Source: Lachnospiraceae bacterium (GTDB lineage Bacteria > Bacillota > Clostridia > Lachnospirales > Lachnospiraceae). From it: a stretch of DNA of 64,000 bases. The first letter of the stretch is position 1; every line of letters starts with the position of its first letter. Below the pieces are notes generated by a model. That model was given only the letters and a program-made list of their open reading frames with translations. It searched no databases and was not told the origin of the DNA. The stretch lies in NCBI GenBank assembly GCA_910574805.1, contig CAJTCV010000012.1:91047-155046 (forward strand). The letters are read 5' to 3'. Shown here in pieces: positions 16,933 to 25,503 of this stretch. The position numbers and the translations under genes were made by a program.

Positions 16933-18196
16933 CGCAGAACAAGCATTGATTGGCGCCCTAATGATAAATCCCATAGCAGTAAAAGACTGCGGTGATCTCC
17001 GGGCTGATATGTTCACAGATGGACTGAACGGCCGGCTGTATCTCGAATTTGTCCGGGCTTATGAGTTTGGCTATACGGCGAACCCGGTCACTTTCGCCAA
17101 CAATCTGCCAGACGTGCCAAAAGAAGAACTGATGAACCGTCTTGGTGGCTACATGGATGCGAGCATCACCAGTGCGGCAGCAGGACAGTATGCGCGGGCA
17201 ATTATCGCCGCATACAAGGCGCGGGAGGCATCACGGGTCATCAATGCCGTGACCTTCCAGCCAGGCGGGATAGAGCGGCAGATCGGGCAGGTGGTGAACG
17301 ATCTGGAAGCAGTCAGGGGAAGTGAGCGGACGAGCGCAAAGAGTCTGGCGCAGATTGTGGATGCTGTCTCTCCGGGATACTTCACAGATCAGGAGCGTCC
17401 CCGGCTGTATACGGGATTCCCGAAGCTGGACGAATGTCTGGGCGGGATGGAAGGCGGCGACGTGATAGCGATCGGAGCGCGCCCGGCAGTTGGCAAGTCG
17501 GCACTTGTAACGCAGATACTCATGAATATGGGGAAGGCCGGGAAGCGGGTGCTTCTGTACAATCTGGAAATGCGGGAAGCGCAGGTATATGAGCGCATGG
17601 TCTCCCGCCTGTCAGGTATTCATCTTGGCCGTGTCCGGCGTGGCAAATCGTTCCTGGGCGACGAGAAAGACCGGTTTACTGCTGCCAACGATGGATTGAA
17701 AAAACTGGATATATGGGTCTCCTCAGGCACAAAGACAGTATCAGAGATCAGGAGTGAATGTCGGAACATGGGCGCTGACTGCATCATCATTGATTATTTG
17801 CAACTTGTCCGGGCAGACCGTCATTATTCTAACCGGTCAAGCGAGGTCGGGGACATATCCAAGAGCATCAAGGCTATGGCGATGGAGCTTAACTGTCCCG
17901 TCATCGTCCTGTCGCAGCTTAACCGGCTGTCAGAAGGCCGGGGGACAAAAGAACCCACCATGTCAGAGTTACGGGAGTCCGGGGACATTGAGCAGGATGC
18001 AAGCGTTATTATCCTTCTCTGGAATTGCAGTGAGGCAGATCAGAGCAGAAAGGGCCTGAAGGTGGAGAAGAACCGGCAGGGGGAGCGGAAGAAGATGCAG
18101 CTTGAATTTGCCGGGGATTCCATGAGCTTCCGGGAACTGGAAGTTGAAGACAACGATTTTCACGACACGCCAAGGAAGGCAACGCCGTTTGATTAA
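16922..18196 (+). CDS. Phage replicative DNA helicase (DnaB family)
   Basis: 424 residues. The N-terminal DnaB domain (NAEQALIGALMINPIAVKDC) is followed by the RecA-like ATPase with Walker A GARPAVGKSALVTQ (~188-201), Walker B DCIIIDYLQLV (~281-291) and the SQLNR(L)SEGR...SELRESGDIEQDAS motif. It unwinds DNA as a hexamer for element replication after loading by the product of 16117. The pair implies that the element replicates autonomously after excision. Confidence 0.92.
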   Translation: MTLNAEQALIGALMINPIAVKDCGDLRADMFTDGLNGRLYLEFVRAYEFGYTANPVTFANNLPDVPKEELMNRLGGYMDASITSAAAGQYARAIIAAYKAREASRVINAVTFQPGGIERQIGQVVNDLEAVRGSERTSAKSLAQIVDAVSPGYFTDQERPRLYTGFPKLDECLGGMEGGDVIAIGARPAVGKSALVTQILMNMGKAGKRVLLYNLEMREAQVYERMVSRLSGIHLGRVRRGKSFLGDEKDRFTAANDGLKKLDIWVSSGTKTVSEIRSECRNMGADCIIIDYLQLVRADRHYSNRSSEVGDISKSIKAMAMELNCPVIVLSQLNRLSEGRGTKEPTMSELRESGDIEQDASVIILLWNCSEADQSRKGLKVEKNRQGERKKMQLEFAGDSMSFRELEVEDNDFHDTPRKATPFD

Positions 18197-18208
18197 GTGG
18201 GAGGATAC

Positions 18209-18385
18209 ATGAAAAATCAGAGGGAGGAAAACAAAGTGAACGATAAGAACATCGAACAGCAACTTACCCGCATAGCGGACAGCTTGGAAAGTCTGGTGAA
18301 CATCATGCGACGTGCGGAAAGTCTGGCGCAGAATGTAGTTGCCAGCCAGAGGACGGGAAGTTATGGACAGAAGGACAAGCAGTAA
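18209..18385 (+). CDS. Small helical phage protein
   Basis: 58 residues from the ATG at 18209 (GGGAGGA just upstream). A helical central segment, NIEQQLTRIADSLESLVNIM, could form a short coiled coil. Its 3' end overlaps the next gene by 23 bp. No family recognised; probably an accessory of the replication module. Confidence 0.6.
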   Translation: MKNQREENKVNDKNIEQQLTRIADSLESLVNIMRRAESLAQNVVASQRTGSYGQKDKQ

Positions 18386-18644
18386 ACCGGAGGCGGTGCA
18401 GACGGCGACCAACAAAGACATGGGAACAGAGTTTGCCTTTTTCGGTGAGGTCTGGACCTTCTTCAAGAAATATTATTTTCCCCGCCCGGACGCTTCGTAC
18501 TGGTCCGATCTGGTGGAGGAATCGGCGCAGATCAACGAAAAATATCACTGCGATCTGTGCCGTGATCTTCTGATTGCGGTCACAAAGGAGCTGCAAAGGC
18601 GCGAAAAAGAGATGGAAAACAGAAAGGAGAACAATGGTATTTGA
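18363..18644 (+). CDS. Hypothetical phage protein
   Basis: 93 residues from the ATG at 18363. The C-terminal half is charged and helical (LCRDLLIAVTKELQRREKEM). Overlaps both neighbours, as in tightly packed phage early operons. Function not recognised. Confidence 0.6.
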   Translation: MDRRTSSKPEAVQTATNKDMGTEFAFFGEVWTFFKKYYFPRPDASYWSDLVEESAQINEKYHCDLCRDLLIAVTKELQRREKEMENRKENNGI

Positions 18645-18990
18645 GATTTTGAGGGCTGGAAAAGAGAACGCGATCCCGTCAGAGTATTTAAGACAGATTC
18701 TGAAATTCAAATCAGTGCGGGAATTGCAGAAGCAGATTCAGGCGGAACGCCTGCATGGAAAGGTGATCCTGTCAAGTAGCCATGCCCCGGGTGGGTATTA
18801 TCTGCCGTCGTGCAAAGGCGAGGCAAGAGAGTTTATCATAACACTGGAGAATCGCGCAGGGGCCACACTGGAAGCGATTCAGAGCGCGAAAGAGTATTTG
18901 AAGCAGTTGGACGATGAACAGGGAGGATTTGACTATGGGCAGAGCAATGAAAGAAATTTTAACAGCGATCCGGCAGAGGGGAGACCTTGA
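18634..18990 (+). CDS. Hypothetical phage protein with winged-helix look
   Basis: 118 residues from the ATG at 18634, supported by AAAGGAG. The segment IPSEYLRQILKFKSVRELQK followed by GGYYLP resembles a winged-helix domain with its wing, as in small phage DNA-binding proteins. The C-terminus is helical. It overlaps the preceding gene by 11 bp and the next by 56 bp. Confidence 0.6.
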   Translation: MVFEILRAGKENAIPSEYLRQILKFKSVRELQKQIQAERLHGKVILSSSHAPGGYYLPSCKGEAREFIITLENRAGATLEAIQSAKEYLKQLDDEQGGFDYGQSNERNFNSDPAEGRP

Positions 18991-19489
18991 AAAACCGATG
19001 GTCAGTGTCAGGAGCCTTCTGAAACAGGTGGACCGGGAAGATTATCTTGATATGTGTTGCAGTCGATTGGCAGACAGTGAGCTGCTGGACGGTGAGGATG
19101 CCTGTATTGATTTTGCAGATTTTCCCAATATTCGATTATCAGCGGACGGACTTCAGAACTGTAAAAGTATTCTGGAATGCTATATAAGCCGTGATCTGAT
19201 AAGGCGAGTATACAGGCTCATGTGCGAAACCGAAAGTTTTAATTGCAGAATAAGCAATTATACAGGGGTACTCCGGAGAATGACAACATTCCAGCTTTTG
19301 AAAGCACACTTCGGGATGAAGCCAGGAGAGGATGCGGCGGTGTATATCCGGGCAGAGCTTTGGCATCGCTCCATATTTGCGGAGATTGTAAGGAAGGTAG
19401 AATGCGGCTGTACATGTCTGTATGTGAAGATGAAATATCACCGCATTTTCAGTGCTGCCAAAAAAGCAGTTGCGGAAGAAGCTCTGTAG
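18935..19489 (+). CDS. Hypothetical phage protein
   Basis: 184 residues from the ATG at 18935 (GGGAGG 8 bp upstream). The N-terminal half resembles a small helical domain; the rest is rich in Cys and aromatic residues (MCETESFNCRISNYTGVL). Family not recognised. It lies in the last part of the early gene cluster before the tail-like genes. Confidence 0.55.
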   Translation: MGRAMKEILTAIRQRGDLEKPMVSVRSLLKQVDREDYLDMCCSRLADSELLDGEDACIDFADFPNIRLSADGLQNCKSILECYISRDLIRRVYRLMCETESFNCRISNYTGVLRRMTTFQLLKAHFGMKPGEDAAVYIRAELWHRSIFAEIVRKVECGCTCLYVKMKYHRIFSAAKKAVAEEAL

Positions 19490-19595
19490 AGTCACCCGCT
19501 GCCGGTTATGAGAGCGGCGGGCAGCTCCCGATATGCGACACCGCCATTACAGTGTGCATGAGTTACAATAATTGCAGCAGAAGATTCAGAGGGAG

Positions 19596-19688
19596 GTGAG
19601 ACAGATAATCACAAACTTTTTGCTGTTCATCATTGTGTGTGAACTGGCAACCATTTATTCCGAAATCAGAGAAAAGAGAGGGAACTGA
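19596..19688 (+). CDS. Possible 30-residue membrane peptide
   Basis: A short frame with one hydrophobic stretch (NFLLFIIVCELATIYSEI) ends one base before the next gene's ATG. The GTG at 19596 overlaps the GGGAGG ribosome site, so the true start is unclear. Weak call, made because of coupling to the next gene. Confidence 0.3.
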   Translation: MRQIITNFLLFIIVCELATIYSEIREKRGN

Positions 19689-19689
19689 C

Positions 19690-19884
19690 ATGAAGAAAGA
19701 AACGAAGAGAGAAATACAGGCGGCGGTGTCCGGTCTGAAAGAAACCATACAGGGCATAAAGCCGGATGCATCCGGAACCATGAACACTGTGAAAGCCGGG
19801 GTGCAGATGGTAACGGCGGCAGTGGGAAGTCTTGCAGCGCAGGGCGAACAGTACAGAAAGAACATGAGAAAGGCGGGCGAATAA
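19690..19884 (+). CDS. Small phage protein upstream of tail chaperone
   Basis: 64 residues, alternating charged and small residues (GLKETIQGIKPDASGTMNTV), helical, with no signal or membrane segment. Its stop overlaps the ATG of the tail chaperone-like gene, implying co-translation. Family unknown. Confidence 0.6.
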   Translation: MKKETKREIQAAVSGLKETIQGIKPDASGTMNTVKAGVQMVTAAVGSLAAQGEQYRKNMRKAGE

Positions 19885-20390
19885 TGGCAGATATCAGTTT
19901 TAACGATGGTTATGAGACTTTTACGATCAACGGCGATCCGCAGCGGGTTATCCGTATCAATCCCCGGGATGTAAACATACTGGACCGGTTTGACACGGCC
20001 ATGAAGGAACTGAGGGAGGAAGGAGCGTCCATGTCCGATATCAGGGTAAATGCGGACGGCTCCCCGGCAGCAGGCGCCGGCGCACTGGAAGCGTACACAA
20101 AAAAGCTGAATGAATTCAATCGCCTGATAAATGATAAGTTGAATTACATATTTGCGGCAGATGTATCCTCTGCAGCATTCGGGATGCAGTCCCCGCTTTC
20201 CCTTGTCGGGGATGAAGGGAAATTTCTGTTTGAGGTTTTCCTTGAAGCGGCGCTTCTTGCAGTCCGGGAGAAGATTGAGACATCCGCTGATATGGTCGAT
20301 ATGAAGTCCAATAAATACACGGAGAAATACGCGAAAGCAGCGGAGAAGGGTCAGAAATACCCGTTTCCGACGGGAAATGCGCATGGATGA
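19884..20390 (+). CDS. Phage tail assembly chaperone-like protein
   Basis: 168 residues, opening with a beta-rich segment (ISFNDGYETFTINGDPQRVI) followed by helices. Size, composition and position directly before a tape measure gene match tail chaperones of siphophages. In those phages the chaperone coats the tape measure during tail assembly. Assignment rests mainly on gene order. Confidence 0.6.
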   Translation: MADISFNDGYETFTINGDPQRVIRINPRDVNILDRFDTAMKELREEGASMSDIRVNADGSPAAGAGALEAYTKKLNEFNRLINDKLNYIFAADVSSAAFGMQSPLSLVGDEGKFLFEVFLEAALLAVREKIETSADMVDMKSNKYTEKYAKAAEKGQKYPFPTGNAHG

Positions 20391-20529
20391 CGGAATGATG
20401 AAAGCCATACAGGGCATATACAGCCGGGGAAACACGGCGGAGATCAAGAAAGTAAAAGACGGCATCATTGTGTTGGAAGTAAAAAAGAAAATCATATTTC
20501 GAAGTAGCGGGCAAAACGGTGCCCGCTGA
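20383..20529 (+). CDS. Small second chaperone-like frame
   Basis: 48 residues, beginning 8 bp inside the preceding gene in another frame (MDDGMMKAIQGIYSRGNTAE). Siphophages often have a second overlapping chaperone frame here, produced by ribosomal frameshifting. No convincing slippery heptamer was seen at the overlap, so independent initiation is also possible. Confidence 0.5.
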   Translation: MDDGMMKAIQGIYSRGNTAEIKKVKDGIIVLEVKKKIIFRSSGQNGAR

Positions 20530-20539
20530 AGGCTGAATG

Positions 20540-20579
20540 GAGCCGGTGTCTTGTATCTTGCAAGGCGCCGGCTCTTTTT
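20540..20579 (+). terminator. Hairpin with T-tract before the tape measure gene
   Basis: GAGCCGGTGTCTTG pairs with CAAGGCGCCGGCTC over a 7-nt loop and is followed by TTTTT. A textbook intrinsic terminator or attenuator between chaperone and tape measure genes. Confidence 0.75.
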
Positions 20580-20602
20580 GATCAAACGAAAGGATGTAAA
20601 CA

Positions 20603-23332
20603 TTGGCAGCAGATGGAAGTATCATCATTGATACGCGGATAAATTCAAACGGTATGCGCCGCGGAGTGAATGAGGTTGAATCCGCCATGAGAAGACTCGG
20701 CGGAGTGGTCAAAAAGATAGGTATTCTGATTGCGGGTGCTTTTGCGGTAAAAGGATTAGTAGACTTTGGAAAGGAATGCTTACGTCTTGGCTCTGATCTC
20801 GAAGAGGTTCAGAACGTCGTGGATGTAACATTCCCGCACATGACAGATCGGGTAAATGAGTTTGCAAGGTCGGCAGCGGATGCCTTTGGCCTATCTGAGA
20901 CGATGGCTAAAAAGTACGTCGGAACCTTTGGCGCAATGGCAAAATCTTTCGGATATTCCGAAGAAGCGGCCCATGACATGGCGACAGCTCTTGCGGGACT
21001 TACTGGGGACGTAGCATCATTTTACAATATTTCACAGGATTTGGCCTATATAAAGCTGAAATCTGTATTCTCCGGAGAAACGGAGACGCTGAAGGATCTG
21101 GGAATCGTAATGACACAGAATGCCCTTGATCAGTACGCGCTGGCCAACGGATATGGAAAAACTACCGCCAAAATGACCGAACAGGAGAAAGTAGCTCTCC
21201 GGCTCCGTTTTGTACAGGAACAGCTTTCAGCGGCAAGCGGAGATTTTGCACGCACCTCTGATTCCTGGGCGAATCAGGTTCGGATTATGCAGCTCCGCTT
21301 ACAGTCTCTGAAGGCAACCATTGGGCAGGGGCTCATTAACCTGTTTACCCCTGTCATAAAGGCAATCAATACATTTCTGGCAAAACTGGAAGTTGCAACG
21401 GAAGCTTTTAAGAGGTTCACCGAGACAGTGACCGGAAGAAAAAGCGGTTCATCATCCACCTCGGTTCCTCCTGTGGTATCAGGTGATATTCAGGAAACAG
21501 AAGCGATCGCAGGAGTGCAGGACGGATACGAGGGAGCTGCTGACAGCGCAGAGAAATACGGGGATGCCGTAGAGGAAGCCGGGAAGAAAACAAAAAAGGC
21601 ACTGGCCCCGTTTGACGAATTGGCGACACTGGAAGAAGAAACAACGGAAGAAACGGTTGCTCCTGTAATTGATATTCCCAAAGCGGAAGAGATTCCGCCG
21701 GAACTGTCACAGGATGCCGCGGGAGAATCCCCGTTTCTAAGTGGTGTTCTGGAAACGCTTGGAAAGATCAAAGACAGGCTTGTGGAGCTTGGGGGAATCT
21801 TTCAGACCGGATTCTGGGAAGGGATGGGAAACTATAAGCCCGTTCTTGAAGAGATGAAAAAGGACCTTCAGAGCATCGGCGGGTATCTGATGGACATTTT
21901 CACGGATGCGGACGTCATGGCAGCTGCAAAACAGTTTGTTGACTCTTACGTCCTGTACATTGGCAGGCTGGCGGGTTCCTTTTTCAGTATGGGTCTTACG
22001 ATCGCTGCAAATCTGATCGGAGGACTGGAAGTGTATCTTTCCGGGAATGTGGACCGCATTAAAGCATGGCTGATACGCATGTTTGACATACAGACGGAAA
22101 TATTTGACATAGTAGGAAGATTCTTTGTGACATTTGCGGATGTGTTCTCTGTATTTTCGTCACAGACAGCACAGGATATCACAGGGTCTATTATACAGAT
22201 ATTTTCAGATGTGTTCGGCGGCGTTCTGGAACTGACTTTTAAGTTTACAAGGGACGTTCTGGACATGATCCTGACTCCGTTCACAGAAAATAAGGACAAA
22301 ATAAAAAATGCTCTTGCGCAGACGCTGGAACCAGTAAAGGTGGTTGCCCAGAGTATTGCGGATACCGTCCGGAAAGCCGTTGATAAGATTGTCGCTCTGT
22401 ATGATGAACATATCCACCCATTTTTTGAATCCATTCGGGACGGACTGACGGAAATTCTGGGAAAACTGGTGGACGGATACACGGAATACATAGCCCCTGT
22501 GCTGGACAGACTGGCCGCAAAGTTCAAAGAGGTCATGGAAGGACCGGTAGGAGATGCAGTCAACAGCGCCATTACTTTTCTCGGGAAACTGATGGATGCA
22601 GTGAAGTTGCTGTGGGAAAACGAGCTTAAGCCTTTTGTGAAATGGATTGCAGAATATATTTTCCCAGTTATCGCTCCCGTTCTGGAAGGCATCGGCAAAC
22701 TTGCTCTTGATCTTCTGGCTGCTGTTTCCAATGTGATCGGCGGTATCTTTGACATATTAAGCGGTCTGATTGACTTTATTGTGGGCGTATTCACGGGAGA
22801 CTGGAAAAAAGCATGGGAAGGTGTAAAAGAAATATTTTCCGGAATCTGGAAACTGATATTTGGCAATGTTCAAACTGTAATCGAGGACATATCGAATCTC
22901 ATCAGCGGCGTTATGAAATCCATTTCAAAATTATTGGAGGCAGTAGGAAAAGCTCCGGTCGGTCCTGCTTTACGATCTGGAAAAAGTGGCTATACTTCCG
23001 GCCGCACCGCTTACCCAACATCCGCCTACTCCACCGTAGCCTACCGAATGCCCCGCCTTGCCACCGGAACAGTCGTTCCGCCCCGGGCAGGTGAGTTCGC
23101 CGCCATTCTTGGCGATAACAAACGGGAGCCTGAGGTTGTGTCCCCACTGTCCACGATGAGACAGGCGTTCAGGGAAGAGATTGCATCTGTTGGACTTGGA
23201 CAGGAACGGTCAGGCAGCCCCATATACATGCAGATCGACGGAAAGACCTTTGCGAGACTTATGGCGCCGTATCTGGATTCCGAAAAAAGCCGAGTCGGGG
23301 TGAATCTGGTCATCGGAGGGACCGGAAGATGA
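20603..23332 (+). CDS. Phage tail tape measure protein
   Basis: 909 residues from a TTG at 20603, chosen for the AAAGGA site upstream. Residues ~1-260 carry the TP901-type tape measure core (AADAFGLSETMAKKYVGTFG, AAHDMATALAGLTGDVASFY). The middle is long, helical and hydrophobic, with Trp-rich repeats near 690-760 (VGVFTGDWKKAWEGVKEIFSG). The C-terminus has a Gly/Ser/Tyr-rich linker. In tailed phages this protein sets tail length and helps DNA entry. At 909 residues it would predict a tail of roughly 130-140 nm by the usual ~1.5 angstrom per residue rule. No tail tube, baseplate or capsid genes accompany it. Confidence 0.9.
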   Translation: MAADGSIIIDTRINSNGMRRGVNEVESAMRRLGGVVKKIGILIAGAFAVKGLVDFGKECLRLGSDLEEVQNVVDVTFPHMTDRVNEFARSAADAFGLSETMAKKYVGTFGAMAKSFGYSEEAAHDMATALAGLTGDVASFYNISQDLAYIKLKSVFSGETETLKDLGIVMTQNALDQYALANGYGKTTAKMTEQEKVALRLRFVQEQLSAASGDFARTSDSWANQVRIMQLRLQSLKATIGQGLINLFTPVIKAINTFLAKLEVATEAFKRFTETVTGRKSGSSSTSVPPVVSGDIQETEAIAGVQDGYEGAADSAEKYGDAVEEAGKKTKKALAPFDELATLEEETTEETVAPVIDIPKAEEIPPELSQDAAGESPFLSGVLETLGKIKDRLVELGGIFQTGFWEGMGNYKPVLEEMKKDLQSIGGYLMDIFTDADVMAAAKQFVDSYVLYIGRLAGSFFSMGLTIAANLIGGLEVYLSGNVDRIKAWLIRMFDIQTEIFDIVGRFFVTFADVFSVFSSQTAQDITGSIIQIFSDVFGGVLELTFKFTRDVLDMILTPFTENKDKIKNALAQTLEPVKVVAQSIADTVRKAVDKIVALYDEHIHPFFESIRDGLTEILGKLVDGYTEYIAPVLDRLAAKFKEVMEGPVGDAVNSAITFLGKLMDAVKLLWENELKPFVKWIAEYIFPVIAPVLEGIGKLALDLLAAVSNVIGGIFDILSGLIDFIVGVFTGDWKKAWEGVKEIFSGIWKLIFGNVQTVIEDISNLISGVMKSISKLLEAVGKAPVGPALRSGKSGYTSGRTAYPTSAYSTVAYRMPRLATGTVVPPRAGEFAAILGDNKREPEVVSPLSTMRQAFREEIASVGLGQERSGSPIYMQIDGKTFARLMAPYLDSEKSRVGVNLVIGGTGR

Positions 23333-23433
23333 TGTAATAACATGACACCCGCTGCCGAATGCCAGAGAGTGAGGGCTGGCAGCAGGCGATCCCGTCGTTG
23401 TTCCTGATTATACCAAGAAAAGAGGGGGAAACA

Positions 23434-23757
23434 ATGGAATTTGTACTGCTTCCTAGAACATACCGGAGAGCGAAGTTTATGAGGATTCAGAGCATCATAA
23501 CGACATGGGACCGGCAGGCGCGGGCATATCTGGCGGTTGTGACCTTTGAACTGACGCAGCATGTATGGAACTGCAAACCAATGGGGCATAAGCTGTACGC
23601 CTGCAATGTGGAGACGCTGGCGCGGCTGATACAGGACCTTGCTCTTTTGTATGCGCCGTCAAAGGCTCTGGCCGTCCATCTGCCGGACTTTGAGGATGAA
23701 GGCCTGCACTTCTCCCGGATACTGCCTGATGCGGCGGGAAAACCTCATAAAACCTGA
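23434..23757 (+). CDS. Hypothetical protein after tape measure
   Basis: 107 residues from the ATG at 23434, preceded by GAGGGGG. Sequence MEFVLLPRTYRRAKFMRIQS, with no membrane segment and no recognised family. It sits where a distal tail gene would be but does not resemble one. Confidence 0.5.
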   Translation: MEFVLLPRTYRRAKFMRIQSIITTWDRQARAYLAVVTFELTQHVWNCKPMGHKLYACNVETLARLIQDLALLYAPSKALAVHLPDFEDEGLHFSRILPDAAGKPHKT

Positions 23758-24016
23758 TATTTTGCAGTATAGAACCTGTCAAAACCTGTCATTTTTTCAA
23801 TATGGGACGCTGGTCAGCGTTGGGGCCTGCTGCCCCTGTCCTCTTCCAGAAGGGGAAGGATGTTAATATACAGGGGATGTAAGGCGGGGAGCGGTGGACA
23901 AGTGGGGGCGGGGCTGTGATCTGTCTTATCTGGTCCTGAAGCCGTGAGGAAGCCGTGAGAAACCGCGTGATCTGGTATATAGGGCATTCGGGGCAGCAGG
24001 CGATAAGGGAAGGACC

Positions 24017-24245
24017 GGAACAGCGAGTGAACAGCGAGAAATTGCAAAAACTTGCACATAAAAAAAGAACCTGACTGAACCTTACGAAGTCGAGGCGAAC
24101 TCGAAAGAAATCATCAAAAAAGTACAACAAAAAAACGAACTCCGAGCGAACTCCGAAAAATGCCACAAAATGCCAACAAAAAAAGAAACATGAACAAAGA
24201 GCGAACAAAGAGAAAATGCACAAAAATGCACATAAAAAAAGGAGC
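24017..24245 (+). repeat. Four ~56-bp units of matched word pairs with A7 tracts
   Basis: Each unit has a duplicated GAACnnnGA word, then a duplicated TGC-type word, then A6-A8. Unit 1 (from 24018): GAACAGCGA twice, TTGCA twice. Unit 3 (from 24136): GAACTCCGA twice, TGCCA twice. Unit 4 (from 24192): GAACAAAGA twice, TGCAC twice. Unit 2 (from ~24086) is weaker. The words differ between units but match within a unit. Confidence 0.7.
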
Positions 24246-24272
24246 CTTTGCAGATGGACGGTTAATTAGTAA

Positions 24273-24614
24273 ACACGATAACGCGCAGGAGTTAATCATG
24301 AGCCTGCCAGCCATTACAAGGACATGACAAAAACCCTCCTGGACTTGCACAGAATTGAGGGCCTGCTGCCCATTACTGTAACCATTACGGAAATGACCCG
24401 GCATGAGTGAGATTGTGGAGACTTTTGCCCATTACTGTAATGATTACAGAAATGACCGGGGCTGTACAGAATCATGAGCCTGCCAGCCATTACAAGGACA
24501 TGACAAAAAATATACCGGACATTTCGGGCGCCTTAAAAAGGGTGTATTGCGGCAGATCAGGAGCTGCCTGCTGCCCGGTGCAGAGAATTTAATGACACGA
24601 TAACGCGCGGGAGA
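24273..24614 (+). repeat. Set of interleaved direct repeats
   Basis: A 40-bp exact repeat begins AATCATGAGCCTGCC at 24294 and 24470. A second pair sharing CCCATTACTGTAA lies at 24368 and 24428. A third pair, ACACGATAACGCGC, is at 24273 and 24595. The order is C-A-B-B-A-C, a nested arrangement of direct copies. Possibly an origin or protein-binding array; function unknown. Confidence 0.75.
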
Positions 24615-24725
24615 TTCGGACATTTCGGACACCCTAAAAGAGTCGGGAATGCCTCTCTGGCGCGCTGTACGGCCCGTAGACGGGTTTTGGAGTTCTGGGC
24701 GATAAACGGAAAGGAGAATCACAAA

Positions 24726-25184
24726 GTGAGATTGAGAACCAAAGAATACAAAGAGATCATGCAGGAGAAAGGGCTTACAACTGACCAGATATGCAAAAGC
24801 ACTGGCCTGTCCGAGTTTTCCCTTAACTGGATTCTGGACAACGGCGGTTTTACCAGTGACGGCACGCTGAAAGCACTGGCAGTTGCCGCAGGCGTGGAGC
24901 TGAAAGGGATTGTCAGGCCGGACCCGTCGGATAATGTGGAAAACGGGATCGAGTTTATCAAAGATGCAAAGACGGCAACGGTACAGTTTTGTCAGGGGCG
25001 GTATAAGAGCCGTATTAAGAAGCTGGCGGCAGAACGCCCGGACGAATGCGGGATACTGGCAGAGAATAAGGACGGGACGCTACTGGCTCATATCCCGGTC
25101 GAATGGGTGAAGATTATCCCGCCCCGGCAGTTGTCAGATGAACAGAAGAAAGAGATTGCGGAGAGATTGAGCCGTACACGCTGA
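24726..25184 (+). CDS. Helix-turn-helix regulator of the element
   Basis: 152 residues from a GTG at 24726 (AAAGGAG upstream). The N-terminal ~65 residues form a Cro/CI-like helix-turn-helix (EYKEIMQEKGLTTDQICKST, FSLNWILDNG). The rest, including HIPVEWVKIIPPRQLSDEQK, is unassigned. It lies between two repeat-rich stretches and upstream of a toxin-antitoxin, and may bind one of these repeat families. That target is speculation. Confidence 0.6.
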   Translation: MRLRTKEYKEIMQEKGLTTDQICKSTGLSEFSLNWILDNGGFTSDGTLKALAVAAGVELKGIVRPDPSDNVENGIEFIKDAKTATVQFCQGRYKSRIKKLAAERPDECGILAENKDGTLLAHIPVEWVKIIPPRQLSDEQKKEIAERLSRTR

Positions 25185-25288
25185 AAAAATCCCTGTAGAA
25201 TTGGCGTGAAACGGTCTGATTTCGGCTTTTAAGGTAGTGAGGGTAGAAAGTATAGGGTATGAGGATAAAACAGGAAATTGGGCTTTAA

Positions 25289-25394
25289 AACGGGATTGAA
25301 GAAAAGACGCCGCTGTGATAGAATACGATCAAAGGAACAATCGCGTCACTGCAAGGTGTTGGCCTCTCATTACATAAGATGGGAGGTGGTGCGG
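25289..25394 (+). promoter_or_regulatory. Toxin promoter and leader
   Basis: TTGAAG (25296-25301), a 17-bp spacer, TAGAAT (25319-25324), then a ~70-nt leader ending in GGGAGGTGGT, an unusually strong ribosome site 4 bp before the ATG. A 97% identical copy without its toxin is at 14220. Confidence 0.8.
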
Positions 25395-25478
25395 ATGAAA
25401 TTTGACTTTAAAGACCTGATGGCCTTTGGGATGTTCATTCTCGCATTACTGACCTTTATTATAAAGTTCTGTCAGTAG
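25395..25478 (+). CDS. Holin-like small membrane toxin of a type I toxin-antitoxin
   Basis: 27 residues: a short charged start (KFDFKD), one membrane helix (LMAFGMFILALLTFIIKF) and a polar end. The AFGMFILALL core is typical of Firmicute putative holin-like toxins (TxpA/Fst-like), which insert in the membrane when the antitoxin RNA is lost. The overlapping minus-strand RNA with its own terminator supports this. It probably stabilises the element. Confidence 0.75.
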   Translation: MKFDFKDLMAFGMFILALLTFIIKFCQ

Positions 25479-25503
25479 CGTTTTAAGTCCCGGAAACGGG
25501 CAC

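Larger units (their letters stand above)
23758..24725. other. Repeat-rich non-coding stretch 1
   Basis: About 970 bp without a supported gene. It contains four imperfect ~56-bp units (24017-24245), a set of 20-40-bp duplications (24273-24614) and several GCCTGCTGCC/GGCAGCAGGC words. Open frames here are short or antisense and carry no family signal. Confidence 0.6.

Noticed and set aside
24060..24241. AAAAAAAG tracts as programmed ribosomal frameshift sites
   Set aside because: The tracts are not within any supported reading frame, so there is nothing to frameshift between.
24017..24245. Possible CRISPR array
   Set aside because: Units are imperfect and nearly contiguous with no unique spacers, repeats are not constant, and no cas genes are present.
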